From contig OX352763.1 of NCBI GenBank assembly GCA_947095585.1, positions 65,009,016 through 65,073,015 on the forward strand: a stretch of 64,000 nt of DNA, read 5' to 3'. The DNA is from Nephrocerus scutellatus. Taxonomy: Eukaryota > Arthropoda > Insecta > Diptera > Pipunculidae. A model generated the notes under the pieces. That model worked only from the letters and a program-made list of their open reading frames with translations. It did no database searches and was not told the origin of the DNA. Below, one piece after another: positions 50,440 through 61,756 of the stretch. Numbering within the stretch: the first letter of the stretch is position 1; every line of letters begins with the position of its first letter. The position numbers and the translations under genes were made by a program.

Positions 50440-53400
50440 TATAAACATTATTGTCTGGAATATCTGGAGCAAAGCAATTTCTAATTTCTCAAGCGATTCG
50501 CATGAAATTCGAAATGTAGGAGTAAGATGTGACTATAAGATTTCTCCCTATGGAAATTCGGAATGTAGGACTAAGATATAACTATAAGATTTCTTCCTAT
50601 GGAAATTCTGGAATATAATCATTATTGTCTGGAATATCTGCAGCAAAGCAATTTTTCAAGCGATTCGCATGAAATTCGGAATGTAGGACTAAAAAGTGAC
50701 TATAAGATTTCTTCCTATGGAAATTCTGGAATATAATCATTATTGTCTGGAATATCTGGAGCTAAGCAATTTCTCAAGCGATTCGCATGAAATTCGGAAT
50801 GTAGAACTAAGATGTGACTATAAGATTTCTTCCTATGGAAATTCTGGAATATAATCATTATTGTCTGGAATTTTTGGAACAAAGCCATTTCTCAAGCGAT
50901 TCGCATGAAATTCGGAATGTAGGACTAAGATGTGACTATAAGATTTCTTCCTTTGGAAATTCTGGAATATAATCATAATTGTCTGGAATTTCTGGAACAA
51001 AGCAATTTCTCAATCGATTCGCATTAAAATTTGAATGTAGGACTAAGATGTGACTATAAGATTTCTTCATATGAAAATTCTGGAATATAATCATTATTGT
51101 CTGGAATTTCTGGAACAAAGCAATTTCTCAAGCGATTCGCATGAAATTCGGAATGTAGGACTAAGATGTGACTATAAGATTTGTTCCTATGGGAATTCTG
51201 GAATACTATCATTATTGTCTGGAATTTCTGGAAAAAAGCAATTTCTCAAGCGATTCGCATGAAATTCGGAATGTAGGACTAAGATGTGACTATAAGATTT
51301 CTTCCTATGGAAATTCTGGAATATAATCATTATTGTCTGGAATATCTGGAGCAAAGCAATTTTTCAAGCAATTCACATGAAATTCGGAATGTAGGACTAA
51401 GATGTGACTATAAGATTTCTTCCTATGGAAATTATGGAATATAATCATTATTGTCTGGAATATCTGGAGCAAAGCAATTTTTCAAGCGTTTCGCATGAAA
51501 TTCGGAATTTAGGACTAAGATGTGACTATAAGATTTCTTCCTATGGAAATTCTGGAATATAATCATTATTGTCTGGAATTTCTGGAACAAAGCAATTTCT
51601 CAAGCGATTCGCATGAAATTCGGAATGTAGGACTAAGATGTGACTATAAGATTTCTTCCTATGGAAATTCTGGAATATAATCATTATTGTCTGGAATTTC
51701 TGAAACAAAGCAATTTCTCAAGCCATTCGCATGAAATTCGGAATGTAGGACTAAGATGTGACTATAAGATTTCTTCCAATGGAAATTCTGGTATATAATC
51801 ATTATTGTCTGGAATTTCTGGAACAAAGCAATTTCTCAAGCGATTCGCATGAAATTCGGAATGTAGGACTAAGATGTGACTATAAGATTTCTTCCTATGG
51901 AAATTCTGGAATATAATCATTATTGTCTGGAATTTCTGGAACAAAGCAATTTCTCAAGCGATTCGCATGAAATTCACAATGTAGGACTAAGATGTGACTA
52001 TAAGATTTCTTCCAATGGAAATTCTGGTATTTAATCATTATTGTCTGGAATTTCTGGAACAAAGCAATTTCTCAAGCGATTCGCATGAAATTCGGAATGT
52101 AAGACTAAGATGTGACTATAAGATTTTTTCCTATGGAAATGGACTAATATGATCATTATTGTCTGGAATATCTGGTGCAAAGCAATTTTTCAAGCGATTT
52201 GCATGAAATTCGGAATGTAGGACTAAGATGTGACTATAAGATTTTTTCCTATAGAAATTCTGGAATATAATCATTATTGTCTGGAATATCTGGAGCAAAG
52301 CAATTTTTCAAGCGATTCGCATGAAATTCGAAATTTAGGAGTAAGATGTGACTATAAGATTTCTTCCTATGGAAATTCTGGAATATAATCATTATTGTCT
52401 GAATATCTGGAGCAAAGCAATTTTTCAAGCGATTCGCATGAAATTCGGAATGTAGGACTAAGATGTGACTATAAGATTTCTTCCTTTGGAAATTCTGGAA
52501 TATAATCACTATTGTCTGGAATTTCTGGAACAAAGCAATTTCTCAAGCGATTCGCATGAAATTCGGAATGTAGGACTAAGATGTGACTATAAGATTTCTT
52601 TCTATGGAAATTCTGGAATATAATCATTATTGTCTGGAATTTCTGGAACAAAGCAATTTCTCAAGCGATTCGCATGAAATTCGGAATGTAGGACTAAGAT
52701 GTGACTATAAGATTTCTTCCTATGGAAATTCTGGAATATAATCATTATTGTCTGGAATTTCTGGAACAAAGCAATTTCTCAAGCGATTCGCATGAAATTC
52801 AGAATGTAGGACTAAGATGTGACTATAAGATTTCTTCCAATGGAAATTCTGGTATATAATCATTATTGTCTGGAATTTCTGGAACAAAGCAATTTCTCAA
52901 GCGATTCGCATGAAATTCGGAATGTAAGACTAAGATGTGACTATAAGATTTTTTCCTATGGAAATGGACTAATATGATCATTATTGTCTGGAATATCTGG
53001 TGCAAAGCAATTTTTCAAGCGATTCGCATGAAATTCGGAATGTAGGACTAAGATGTGACTATAAGATTTTTTCCTATGGAAATTCTGGAATATAATCATT
53101 ATTGTCTGGAATATCTGGAGCAAAGCAATTTTTCAAGCGATTCGCATGAAATTCGAAATGTAGGACTAAGATGTGACTATAAGATTTCTTCCTATGGAAA
53201 TTCTGGAATATAATCATTATTGTCTGGAATATCTGGAGCAGGCAATTTTTCAAGCGATTCGCATGAAATTCGGAATGTAGGACTAAGATGTGACTATAAG
53301 ATTTCTTCCTATGGAAATTCTGGAATATAATCATTATTGTCTGGAATATCTGGAGCAAAGCAATTTTTCAAGCGATTCGCATGAAATTCGGAATGTAGGA

Positions 53401-55160
53401 CTAAGATGTGACTATAAGATTTCTTCCTATGGAAATTCTGGAATATAATCATTATTGTCTGGAATATCTGGAGCAAAGCAATTTCTAAAGCGATTCGCAT
53501 GAAATTCGGAATGTAGGAGTAAGATGTGACTATAAGATTTCTTCCTATGGAAATTCGGAATGTAGGACTAAGATGTGACTATAAGACTTCTTGCTATGGA
53601 AATTCTGCAATATAATCATTATTGTCTGGAATTTCTGGAACAAAGCAATTTCTCAAGCGATTCACATGAAATTCGGAATGTAGGACTAAGATGTGACTAT
53701 AAGATTTCTTCCTTTGGAAATTCTGGAATATAATCATAATTGTCTGGAATTTCTGAAACAAAGCAATTTCTCAAGCGATTCGCATGAAAATTGGAATGTA
53801 GGACTAAGATGTGACTATAAGATTTCTTCATATGGAAATGGACTAATATAATCATTATTGTCTGGAATTTCTGGAACAAAGCAATTTCTTAAGATATTCG
53901 CATGAAATTCAGAATGTAGGACTAAGATGTGACTATAAGATTTCTTCCGTTGGAAATTCTGGAATATAATCACTATTGTCTGGAATTTCTGGAACAAAGC
54001 AATTTCTCAAGCGATTCGCATGAAATTCGGAATGTAGGACTAAGATGTGACTATAAGATTTCTTCCTTTGGAAATTCTGAAATATAATCATAATTGTCTG
54101 GAATTTCTGGAACAAAGCAATTTCTCAAGCGATTCGCATGAAAATTGGAATGTAGGACTAAGATGTGACTATAAGATTTCTTCCTATGGGAATTCTGGAA
54201 TACTATCATTATTGTCCGGAATATCTGGAGCAAAGCAATTTTTCAAACGATTCGCATGAAATTCGAAATGTAGGACTAAGATGTGAATATAAGATTTCTT
54301 CCTATGGAAATTCTGGAATATAAACATTATTGTCTGGAATATCTGGAGCAAAGCAATTTCTAATTTCTCAAGCGATTCGCATGAAATTCGAAATGTAGGA
54401 GTAAGATGTGACTATAAGATTTCTCCCTATGGAAATTCGGAATGTATGACTAAGATATAACTATAAGATTTCTTCCTATGGAAATTCTGGAATATAATCA
54501 TTATTGTCTGGAATATCTGCAGCAAAGCAATTTTTCAAGCGATTCGCATGAAATTCGGAATGTAGGACTAAAATGTGACTATAAGATTTCTTCCTATGGA
54601 AATTCTGGAATATAATCACTATTGTCTGGAATATCTGGAGCTAAGCAATTTCTCAAGCGATTCGCATGAAATTCGGAATGTAGAACTAAGATGTGACTAT
54701 AAGATTTCTTCCTATGGAAATTCTGGAATATAATCATTATTGTCTGGAATTTTTGGAACAAAGCCATTTCTCAAGCGATTCGCATGAAATTCGGAATGTA
54801 GGACTAAGATGTGACTATAAGATTTCTTCCTTTGGAAATTCTGGAATATAATCATAATTGTCTGGAATTTCTGGAACAAAGCAATTTCTCAATCGATTCG
54901 CATTAAAATTTGAATGTAGGACTAAGATGTGACTATAAGATTTCTTCATATGAAAATTCTGGAATATAATCATTATTGTCTGGAATTTCTGGAACAAAGC
55001 AATTTCTCAAGCGATTCGCATGAAATTCGGAATGTAGGACTAAGATGTGACTATAAGATTTGTTCCTATGGGAATTCTGGAATACTATCATTATTGTCTG
55101 GAATTTCTGGAAAAAAGCAATTTCTCAAGCGATTCGCATGAAATTCGGAATGTAGGACTA
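50440..55160. repeat. Large duplication inside the array, copy 2
   Basis: Partner of 41,380-45,985. It includes the shared rare variants GGAGCAGGCAATTTTTC (44,065 and 53,238) and CTTAAGATATTCGC (44,712 and 53,887), which make chance similarity of generic monomers unlikely. Confidence 0.85.
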
Positions 55161-58100
55161 AGATGTGACTATAAGATTTCTTCCTATGGAAATTCTGGAA
55201 TATAATCATTATTGTCTGGAATTTCTGGAACAAAGCAATTTCTCAAGCGATTCGCATGAAATTCGGAATGTAGGACTAAGATGTGACTATAAGATTTCTT
55301 CCTATGGAAATTCTGGAATATAATCATTATTGTCTGGAATTTCTGAAACAAAGCAATTTCTCAAGCGATTCGCATGAAATTCGGAATGTAGGACTAAGAT
55401 GTGACTATAAGATTTCTTCCTATGGAAATTATGGAATATAATCATTATTGTCTGGAATATCTGGAGCAAAGCAATTTTTCAAGCGTTTCGCATGAAATTC
55501 GGAATTTAGGACTAAGATGTGACTATAAGATTTCTTCCTATGGAAATTCTGGAATATAATCATTATTGTCTGGAATTTCTGGAACAAAGCAATTTCTCAA
55601 GCGATTCGCATGAAATTCGGAATGTAGGACTAAGATGTGACTATAAGATTTCTTCCTATGGAAATTCTGGAATATAATCATTATTGTCTGGAATTTCTGA
55701 AACAAAGCAATTTCTCAAGCCATTCGCATGAAATTCGGAATGTAGGACTAAGATGTGACTATAAGATTTCTTCCAATGGAAATTCTGGTATATAATCATT
55801 ATTGTCTGGAATTTCTGGAACAAAGCAATTTCTCAAGCGATTCGCATGAAATTCGGAATGTAGGACTAAGATGTGACTATAAGATTTCTTCCTATGGAAA
55901 TTCTGGAATATAATCATTATTGTCTGGAATTTCTGGAACAAAGCAATTTCTCAAGCGATTCGCATGAAATTCGGAATGTAGGACTAAGATGTGACTATAA
56001 GATTTCTTCCTATGGAAATTCTGGAATATAATCATTATTGTCTGGAATTTCTGAAACAAAGCAATTTCTCAAGCCATTCGCATGAAATTCGGAATGTAGG
56101 ACTAAGATGTGACTATAAGATTTCTTCCAATGGAAATTCTGGTATATAATCATTATTGTCTGGAATTTCTGGAACAAAGCAATTTCTCAAGCGATTCGCA
56201 TGAAATTCGGAATGTAGGACTAAGATGTGACTATAAGATTTCTTCCTATGGAAATTCTGGAATATAATCATTATTGTCTGGAATTTCTGGAACAAAGCAA
56301 TTTCTCAAGCGATTCGCATGAAATTCACAATGTAGGACTAAGATGTGACTATAAGATTTCTTCCAATGGAAATTCTGGTATTTAATCATTATTGTCTGGA
56401 ATTTCTGGAACAAAGCAATTTCTCAAGCGATTCGCATGAAATTCGGAATGTAAGACTAAGATGTGACTATAAGATTTTTTCCTATGGAAATGGACTAATA
56501 TGATCATTTTTGTCTGGAATATCTGGTGCAAAGCAATTTTTCAAGCGATTTGCATGAAATTCGGAATGTAGGACTAAGATGTGACTATAAGATTTTTTCC
56601 TATGGAAATTCTGGAATATAATCATTATTGTCTGGAATATCTGGAGCAAAGCAATTTTTCAAGCGATTCGCATGAAATTCGAAATGTAGGACTAAGATGT
56701 GACTATAAGATTTCTTCCTATGGAAATTCTGGAATATAATCATTATTGTCTGGAATATCTGGAGCAAAGCAATTTTTCAAGCGATTCGCAAGAAATTCGG
56801 AATGTAGGACTAAGATGTGACTATAAGATTTCTTCCTTTGGAAATTCTGGAATATAATCACCATTGTCTGGAATTTCTGGAACAAAGCAATTTCTCAAGC
56901 GATTCGCATGAAATTCGGAATGTAGGACTAAGATGTGACTATAAGATTTCTTCCTATGGAAATTCTGGAATATAATCATTATTGTCTGGAATTTCTGGAA
57001 CAAAGCAATTTCTCAAGCGATTCGCATGAAATTCGGAATGTAGGACTAAGATGTGACTATAAGATTTCTTTCTATGGAAATTTTGGAATATAATCATTAT
57101 TGTCTGGAATTTCTGGAACAAAGCAATTTCTCAAGCGATTCGCATGAAATTCAGAATGTAGGACTAAGATGTGACTATAAGATTTCTTCCAATGGAAATT
57201 CTGGTATATAATCATTATTGTCTGGAATTTCTGGAACAAAGCAATTTCTCAAGCGATTCGCATGAAATTCGGAATGTAAGACTAAGATGTGACTATAAGA
57301 TTTTTTCCTATGGAAATTCTGGAATATGATCATTATTGTCTGGAATATCTGGTGCAAAGCAATTTTTCAAGCGATTCGCATGAAATTCGGAATGTAGGAC
57401 TAAGATGTGACTATAAGATTTTTTCCTATGGAAATTCTGGAATATATTCATTATTGTCTGGAATATCTGGAGCAAAGCAATTTTTCAAGCGATTCGCATG
57501 AAATTCGGAATGTAGGACTAAAATGTGACTATAAGATTTCTTCCTATGGAAATTCTGGAATATAATCATTATTGTCTGGAATATCTGGAGGTAAGCAATT
57601 TCTCAAGCGATTCGCATGAAATTCGGAATGTAGAACTAAGATGTGACTATAAGATTTCTTCCTATGGAAATTCTGGAATATAATCATTATTGTCTGGAAT
57701 TTTTGGAACAAAGCACTTTCTCAAGCGATTCGCATGAAATTCGGAATGTAGGACTAAGATGTGACTATAAGATTTCTTCCTTTGGAAATTCTGGAATATA
57801 ATCATAATTGTCTGGAATTTCTGGAACAAAGCAATTTCTCAATCGATTCGCATTAAAATTTGAATGTAGGACTAAGATGTGACTATAAGATTTCTTCATA
57901 TGAAAATTCTGAAATATAATCATTATTGTCTGGAATTTCTGGAACAAAGCAATTTCTCAAGCGATTCGCATGAAATTCGGAATGTAGGACTAAGATGTGA
58001 CTATAAGATTTCTTCCTATGGGAATTCTGGAATACTATCATTATTGTCTGGAATGTCTGGAACAAAGCAATTTCTCAAGCGATTCGCATGAAATTCGGAA

Positions 58101-59159
58101 TGTAGGACTAAGATGTGACTATAAGATTTCTTCCTATGGAAATTCTGGAATATAGTCATTATTGTCTGGAATATCTGGAGCAAAGCAATTTTTCAAGCGA
58201 TTCGCATGAAATTCGGAATGTAGGACTAAGATGCGACTATAAGATTTCTTCCTATGGAAATTCTGGAATATAATCACTATTGTCTGGAATTTCTGGAACA
58301 AAGCAATTTCTCAAGCGATTCGCATGAAATTCGTAATGTAGGACTAAGATGTGACTATAAGATTTCTTCCTATGTAAATTCTGGAATATAATCATTATTG
58401 TCTGGAATTTCTGGAACAAAGCAATTTCTCAAGCGATTCGCATGAAATTTGGAATGTAGGACTAAGATGTGACTATAAGATTTCTTCCAATGGAAATTCT
58501 GGTATATAATCATTATTGTCTGGAATATCTGGAGCAAAGCAATTTTTCAAGCGATTCGCATGAAATTCGAAATGTAGGACTAAGATGTGACTATAAGATT
58601 TCTTCCTATGGAAATTCTGGAATATAATAATTATTGTCTGGAATATCTGGAGCAAAGCAATTTTTCAAGCGATTCGCATGAAATTCGGAATGTAGGACTA
58701 AGATGTGACTATAAGATTTCTTCCTTTGGAAATTCTGGAATATAATCACCATTGTCTGGAATTTCTGGAACAAAGCAATTTCTCAAGCGATTCGCATGAA
58801 ATTCGGAATGTAGGACTAAGATGTGACTATAAGATTTCTTCCTATGGAAATTCTGGAATATAATCATTATTGTCTGGAATTTCTGGAACAAAGCAATTTC
58901 TCAAGCGATTCGCATGAAATTCGGAATGTAGGACTAAGATGTGACTATAAGATTTCTTCCTATGGAAATTCTGGAATATAATCATTATTGTCTGGAATTT
59001 CTGGAACAAAGCAATTTCTCAAGCGATTCGCATGAAATTCGGAATGTAGGAATAAGATGTGACTATAAGATTTCTTCCTATGGAAATTCTGGAATATAAT
59101 CATTATTGTCTGGAATTTCTGGAACAAAGCAATTTCTCAAGCGATTCGCATGAAATTCG

Positions 59160-60541
59160 GAATGTAGGACTAAGATGTGACTATAAGATTTCTGGAATAT
59201 AATCATTATTGTCTGGAATTTCTGGAACAAAGCAATTTCTCAAGCGATTCGCATGAAATTTGGAATGTAGGACTAAGATGTGACTATAAGATTTCTTCCA
59301 ATGGAAATTCTGGTATATAATCATTATTGTCTGGAATTTCTGGAACAAAGCAATTTCTCAAGCGATTCGCATGAAATTCGGAATGTAAGACTAAGATGTG
59401 ACTATAAGATTTTTTCCTATGGAAATTCTGGAATATTATCATTATTGTGTGGAATATCTGGTGCAAAGCAATTTTTCAAGCGATTCGCATGAAATTCGGA
59501 ATGTAGGACTAAGATGTGACTATAAGATTTCTGGAATATAATCACTATTGTCTGGAATTTCTGGAACAAAGCAATTTCTCAAGCGATTCGCATGAAATTT
59601 GGAATGTAGGACTAAGATGTGACTATAAGATTTCTTCCAATGGAAATTCTGGTATATAATCATTATTGTCTGGAATTTCTGGAACAAAGCAATTTCTCAA
59701 GCGATTCGCATGAAATTCGGAATGTAAGACTAAGATGTGACTATAAGATTTTTTCCTATGGAAATTCTGGAATATTATCATTATTGTGTGGAATATCTGG
59801 TGCAAAGCAATTTTTCAAGCGATTCGCTTGAAATTCGGAATGTAGGACTAAGATGTGACTATAAGATTTTTTCCTATGGAAATTCTGGAATATAATCATT
59901 ATTGTCTGGAATATCTGGATCAAAGCTATTTTTCAAGCGATTCGCATGAAATTCGGAATGTAGCACTAAGATGTGACTATAAGATTTCTTCCTATGGAAA
60001 TTCTGGAATATAATCATTATTGTCTGGAATTCTGGAACAAAGCAATTTCTAAAGCGATTGGCATGAAATTAGGAATGTAGGACTATAAGATTTCTTCCTG
60101 TGGAAATTCTGGAATATAATCATTATTGTCTGGAATTTCTGGAACAAAGCAATTTCTCAAGCGATTCGCATGAAATTCGGAATGTAGGACTAAGATGCGA
60201 CTATAAGACTTCTTGCTATGGAAATTCTGAAATATAAACATTATTGTCTGGAAATTCTGGAACAAAGCAATTCCTCAAGCGATTCGCATGAAATTCGGAA
60301 TGTAGTACTAAGATGTGACTATAAGATTTCTTCCTATAGAAATTCTGGAATATAATCATTATTGTCTTGAATTTCTGGAACAAAGCAATTTCTCAAGCGA
60401 TTCAAATGAAATTCGGAATGCAGGACTAATATGCGGCTATAAGACTTCTTCCTATGGGAATTCTGGAATATGATCATTATGGGCTGGAATTTCTGGAACA
60501 AAGCAATTTCTCAAGCGATTCGCATGAAATTCGGAATGTAG
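59160..60541. repeat. Right-edge satellite block with 339-bp higher-order unit, copy 1
   Basis: Here the array takes a 339-bp period (59,280 to 59,619): two 118-bp monomers plus a 103-bp monomer in which AGATTTCTGGAATATAATC lacks 15 bp between two TTCT words. The last monomers before the spacer are more diverged (TTATGGGCTGG, GATTCAAATG, ATGCGGCTATAAGAC), as is common at array edges. The block recurs at 62,230-63,375. Confidence 0.8.
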
Positions 60542-61756
60542 ACACCACCAAATAAAAAAAATGTAAATATCAAATTGTCGCCCTACAAGCAGACTGTAAG
60601 TCGGTTCAAAATACAGCCGCAATTTCGTGCATACCAACTGCCTGCCATTTTTTGTGCAGCACAAGCTGCGAAGCTTCTTAATTCTTTACGGCAGCCGTAG
60701 TGATAGTATAGTCTCTGTTCATTTTCTCTCAGTGCTCTGCTCTGTTCTTTCGATCAACATAGCATAAAATGTGAGTGAGTGCTCTCGTGTTTGGTCGTGT
60801 AACAGAAAAAATTACTGCTATAAGTTACAAAAAAGAGGCATATAACAATGACAACCTGCAAGCTTAAGTCCTTTAATAAATTTTTTTATTTAATCGTATT
60901 GCTTAATTATAGACTTAATTTAATCGTATTTAAAAATTATAATGTTAATATTTGCCAATAGAATAGAATGAAGCAAACATCTACTGCACATGTGGTAGTA
61001 TAGTCTCTGTTCATGGTGTTCTATCGGTGCTCTGCTCTGTTTGTTCTATTAACATTGCATAAAATGATACAGTGCTTTCTGAGGGAGAAAAAAAAATACA
61101 AATGTTACCAAAAAGAGGCAAGGCCATTCACAAGTTGCAAGAAACGTTGCTGTTGCTGCTATTTCCTTTTCTTTTGGCTTATCTTATCCTTACTCATGTA
61201 TACAGTAACTAAAGTAAAGTTCGATTGTTGGTTTGATGTTCGATCGTAAGTTGGATGTCTGCCACTGAACAACGAATCTACCATCGACCATTGGGTCAAC
61301 CATCAAACATCATTAAGCATCGGTTCAAAATAACTATTCGATCATTTACAGAAATAAGAGAACAATGCAAAAGAAATTTAATGAGAAATAATTGGCCTGC
61401 ATGTTTCAAAGCGACATTCTTACCATACCATTTCGAAGCAAGGGCAGCACTACTCACTACTTTTAAATTAAAACTACTCAAATTTTTTATGAGTTGAAAC
61501 CAAAAGCTGCATTACTGTGTTTGGGCAGTAATATGCAATATGCGGCAACTTCACAGTTAGTGGTTACGAACATTAAAATTCGCTTATAAATAATTTATAT
61601 ATAATTTGATTTGACGATGATGTATGTGATGAGCTACGGTGCAAGTCGTAGGACTTGTATTTTGTATAAAAAACAATTTTAATATATCCGTCCGTGTTTA
61701 TGTCCCACAGACAACAAGATCTTTGTTTTCTTTTCTTTCGTCCCGGACAAACGTTG
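60542..61756. repeat. Non-satellite spacer interrupting the array, copy 1
   Basis: A 1,215-bp insert between satellite monomers, starting ACACCACCAAATAAAAAAAA and ending CCGGACAAACGTTG. It begins again at 63,376 with one difference noticed in 625 bp, so it is part of a repeated unit. Inside is an imperfect direct repeat of ~130 bp: GTATAGTCTCTGTTCAT, GTGCTCTGCTCTGTT, AACAT.GCATAAAAT and AAAAAGAGGCA occur near 60,704-60,840 and again 292 bp on. A perfect hairpin, CAAGTC-GTAG-GACTTG, lies near 61,641-61,656. Reading frames up to 80 codons (61,255-61,497) have no recognisable motif. I see no transposon ends and no known gene. Confidence 0.85.

Larger units (their letters stand above)
16046..60541. 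repeat. 118-bp satellite DNA array, ~44.5 kb
   Basis: About 375 head-to-tail monomers, all in one orientation. Read from TATAAGATTTCTTCC, the monomer passes through GGAATATAATCATTATTG, TCTGGAATTTCTGGAACAAA, GCAATTTCTCAAGCGATTCG, CATGAAATTCGGAATG and TAGGACTAAGATGTGAC. The period is 118 bp, confirmed by landmarks exactly 118 bp apart (for example 38,769, 38,887, 39,005). GC is about 34%. Variant lengths recur: 125 bp (7-bp AATTTCT repeat), 49 bp (loss between two GAAATTC words) and 103 bp (15-bp loss). Linked substitutions define subtypes (TTTCTGGAAC..TTTCTC versus TATCTGGAGC..TTTTTC). The many 60-99-codon frames are by-products, since 118 is not a multiple of 3. Confidence 0.97.

Noticed and set aside
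16046..60541. CRISPR array
   Set aside because: The whole 118-bp unit is conserved with no unique spacers, and the setting is eukaryotic.
16046..60541. CENP-B-box-like word TTCGCATGAAATTCGG in each monomer
   Set aside because: The second half is displaced by two bases from the CENP-B consensus and lacks the GGG, and flies do not have a canonical CENP-B/box system.
16046..60541. Homology to human satellite II/III because of repeated GGAAT
   Set aside because: GGAAT occurs only three times per 118-bp monomer, not as a tandem pentamer; shared words do not show descent.
60452..60664. 70-codon minus-strand frame crossing the satellite-spacer border, repeated at 63,286-63,498
   Set aside because: It is duplicated only because the DNA is. 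Half of it is satellite, and nothing suggests translation.
61255..61497. 80-codon open frame in the spacer
   Set aside because: No recognisable motif, and an overlapping frame of similar length lies on the other strand. The matching region of copy 2 is outside the window, so conservation cannot be judged.
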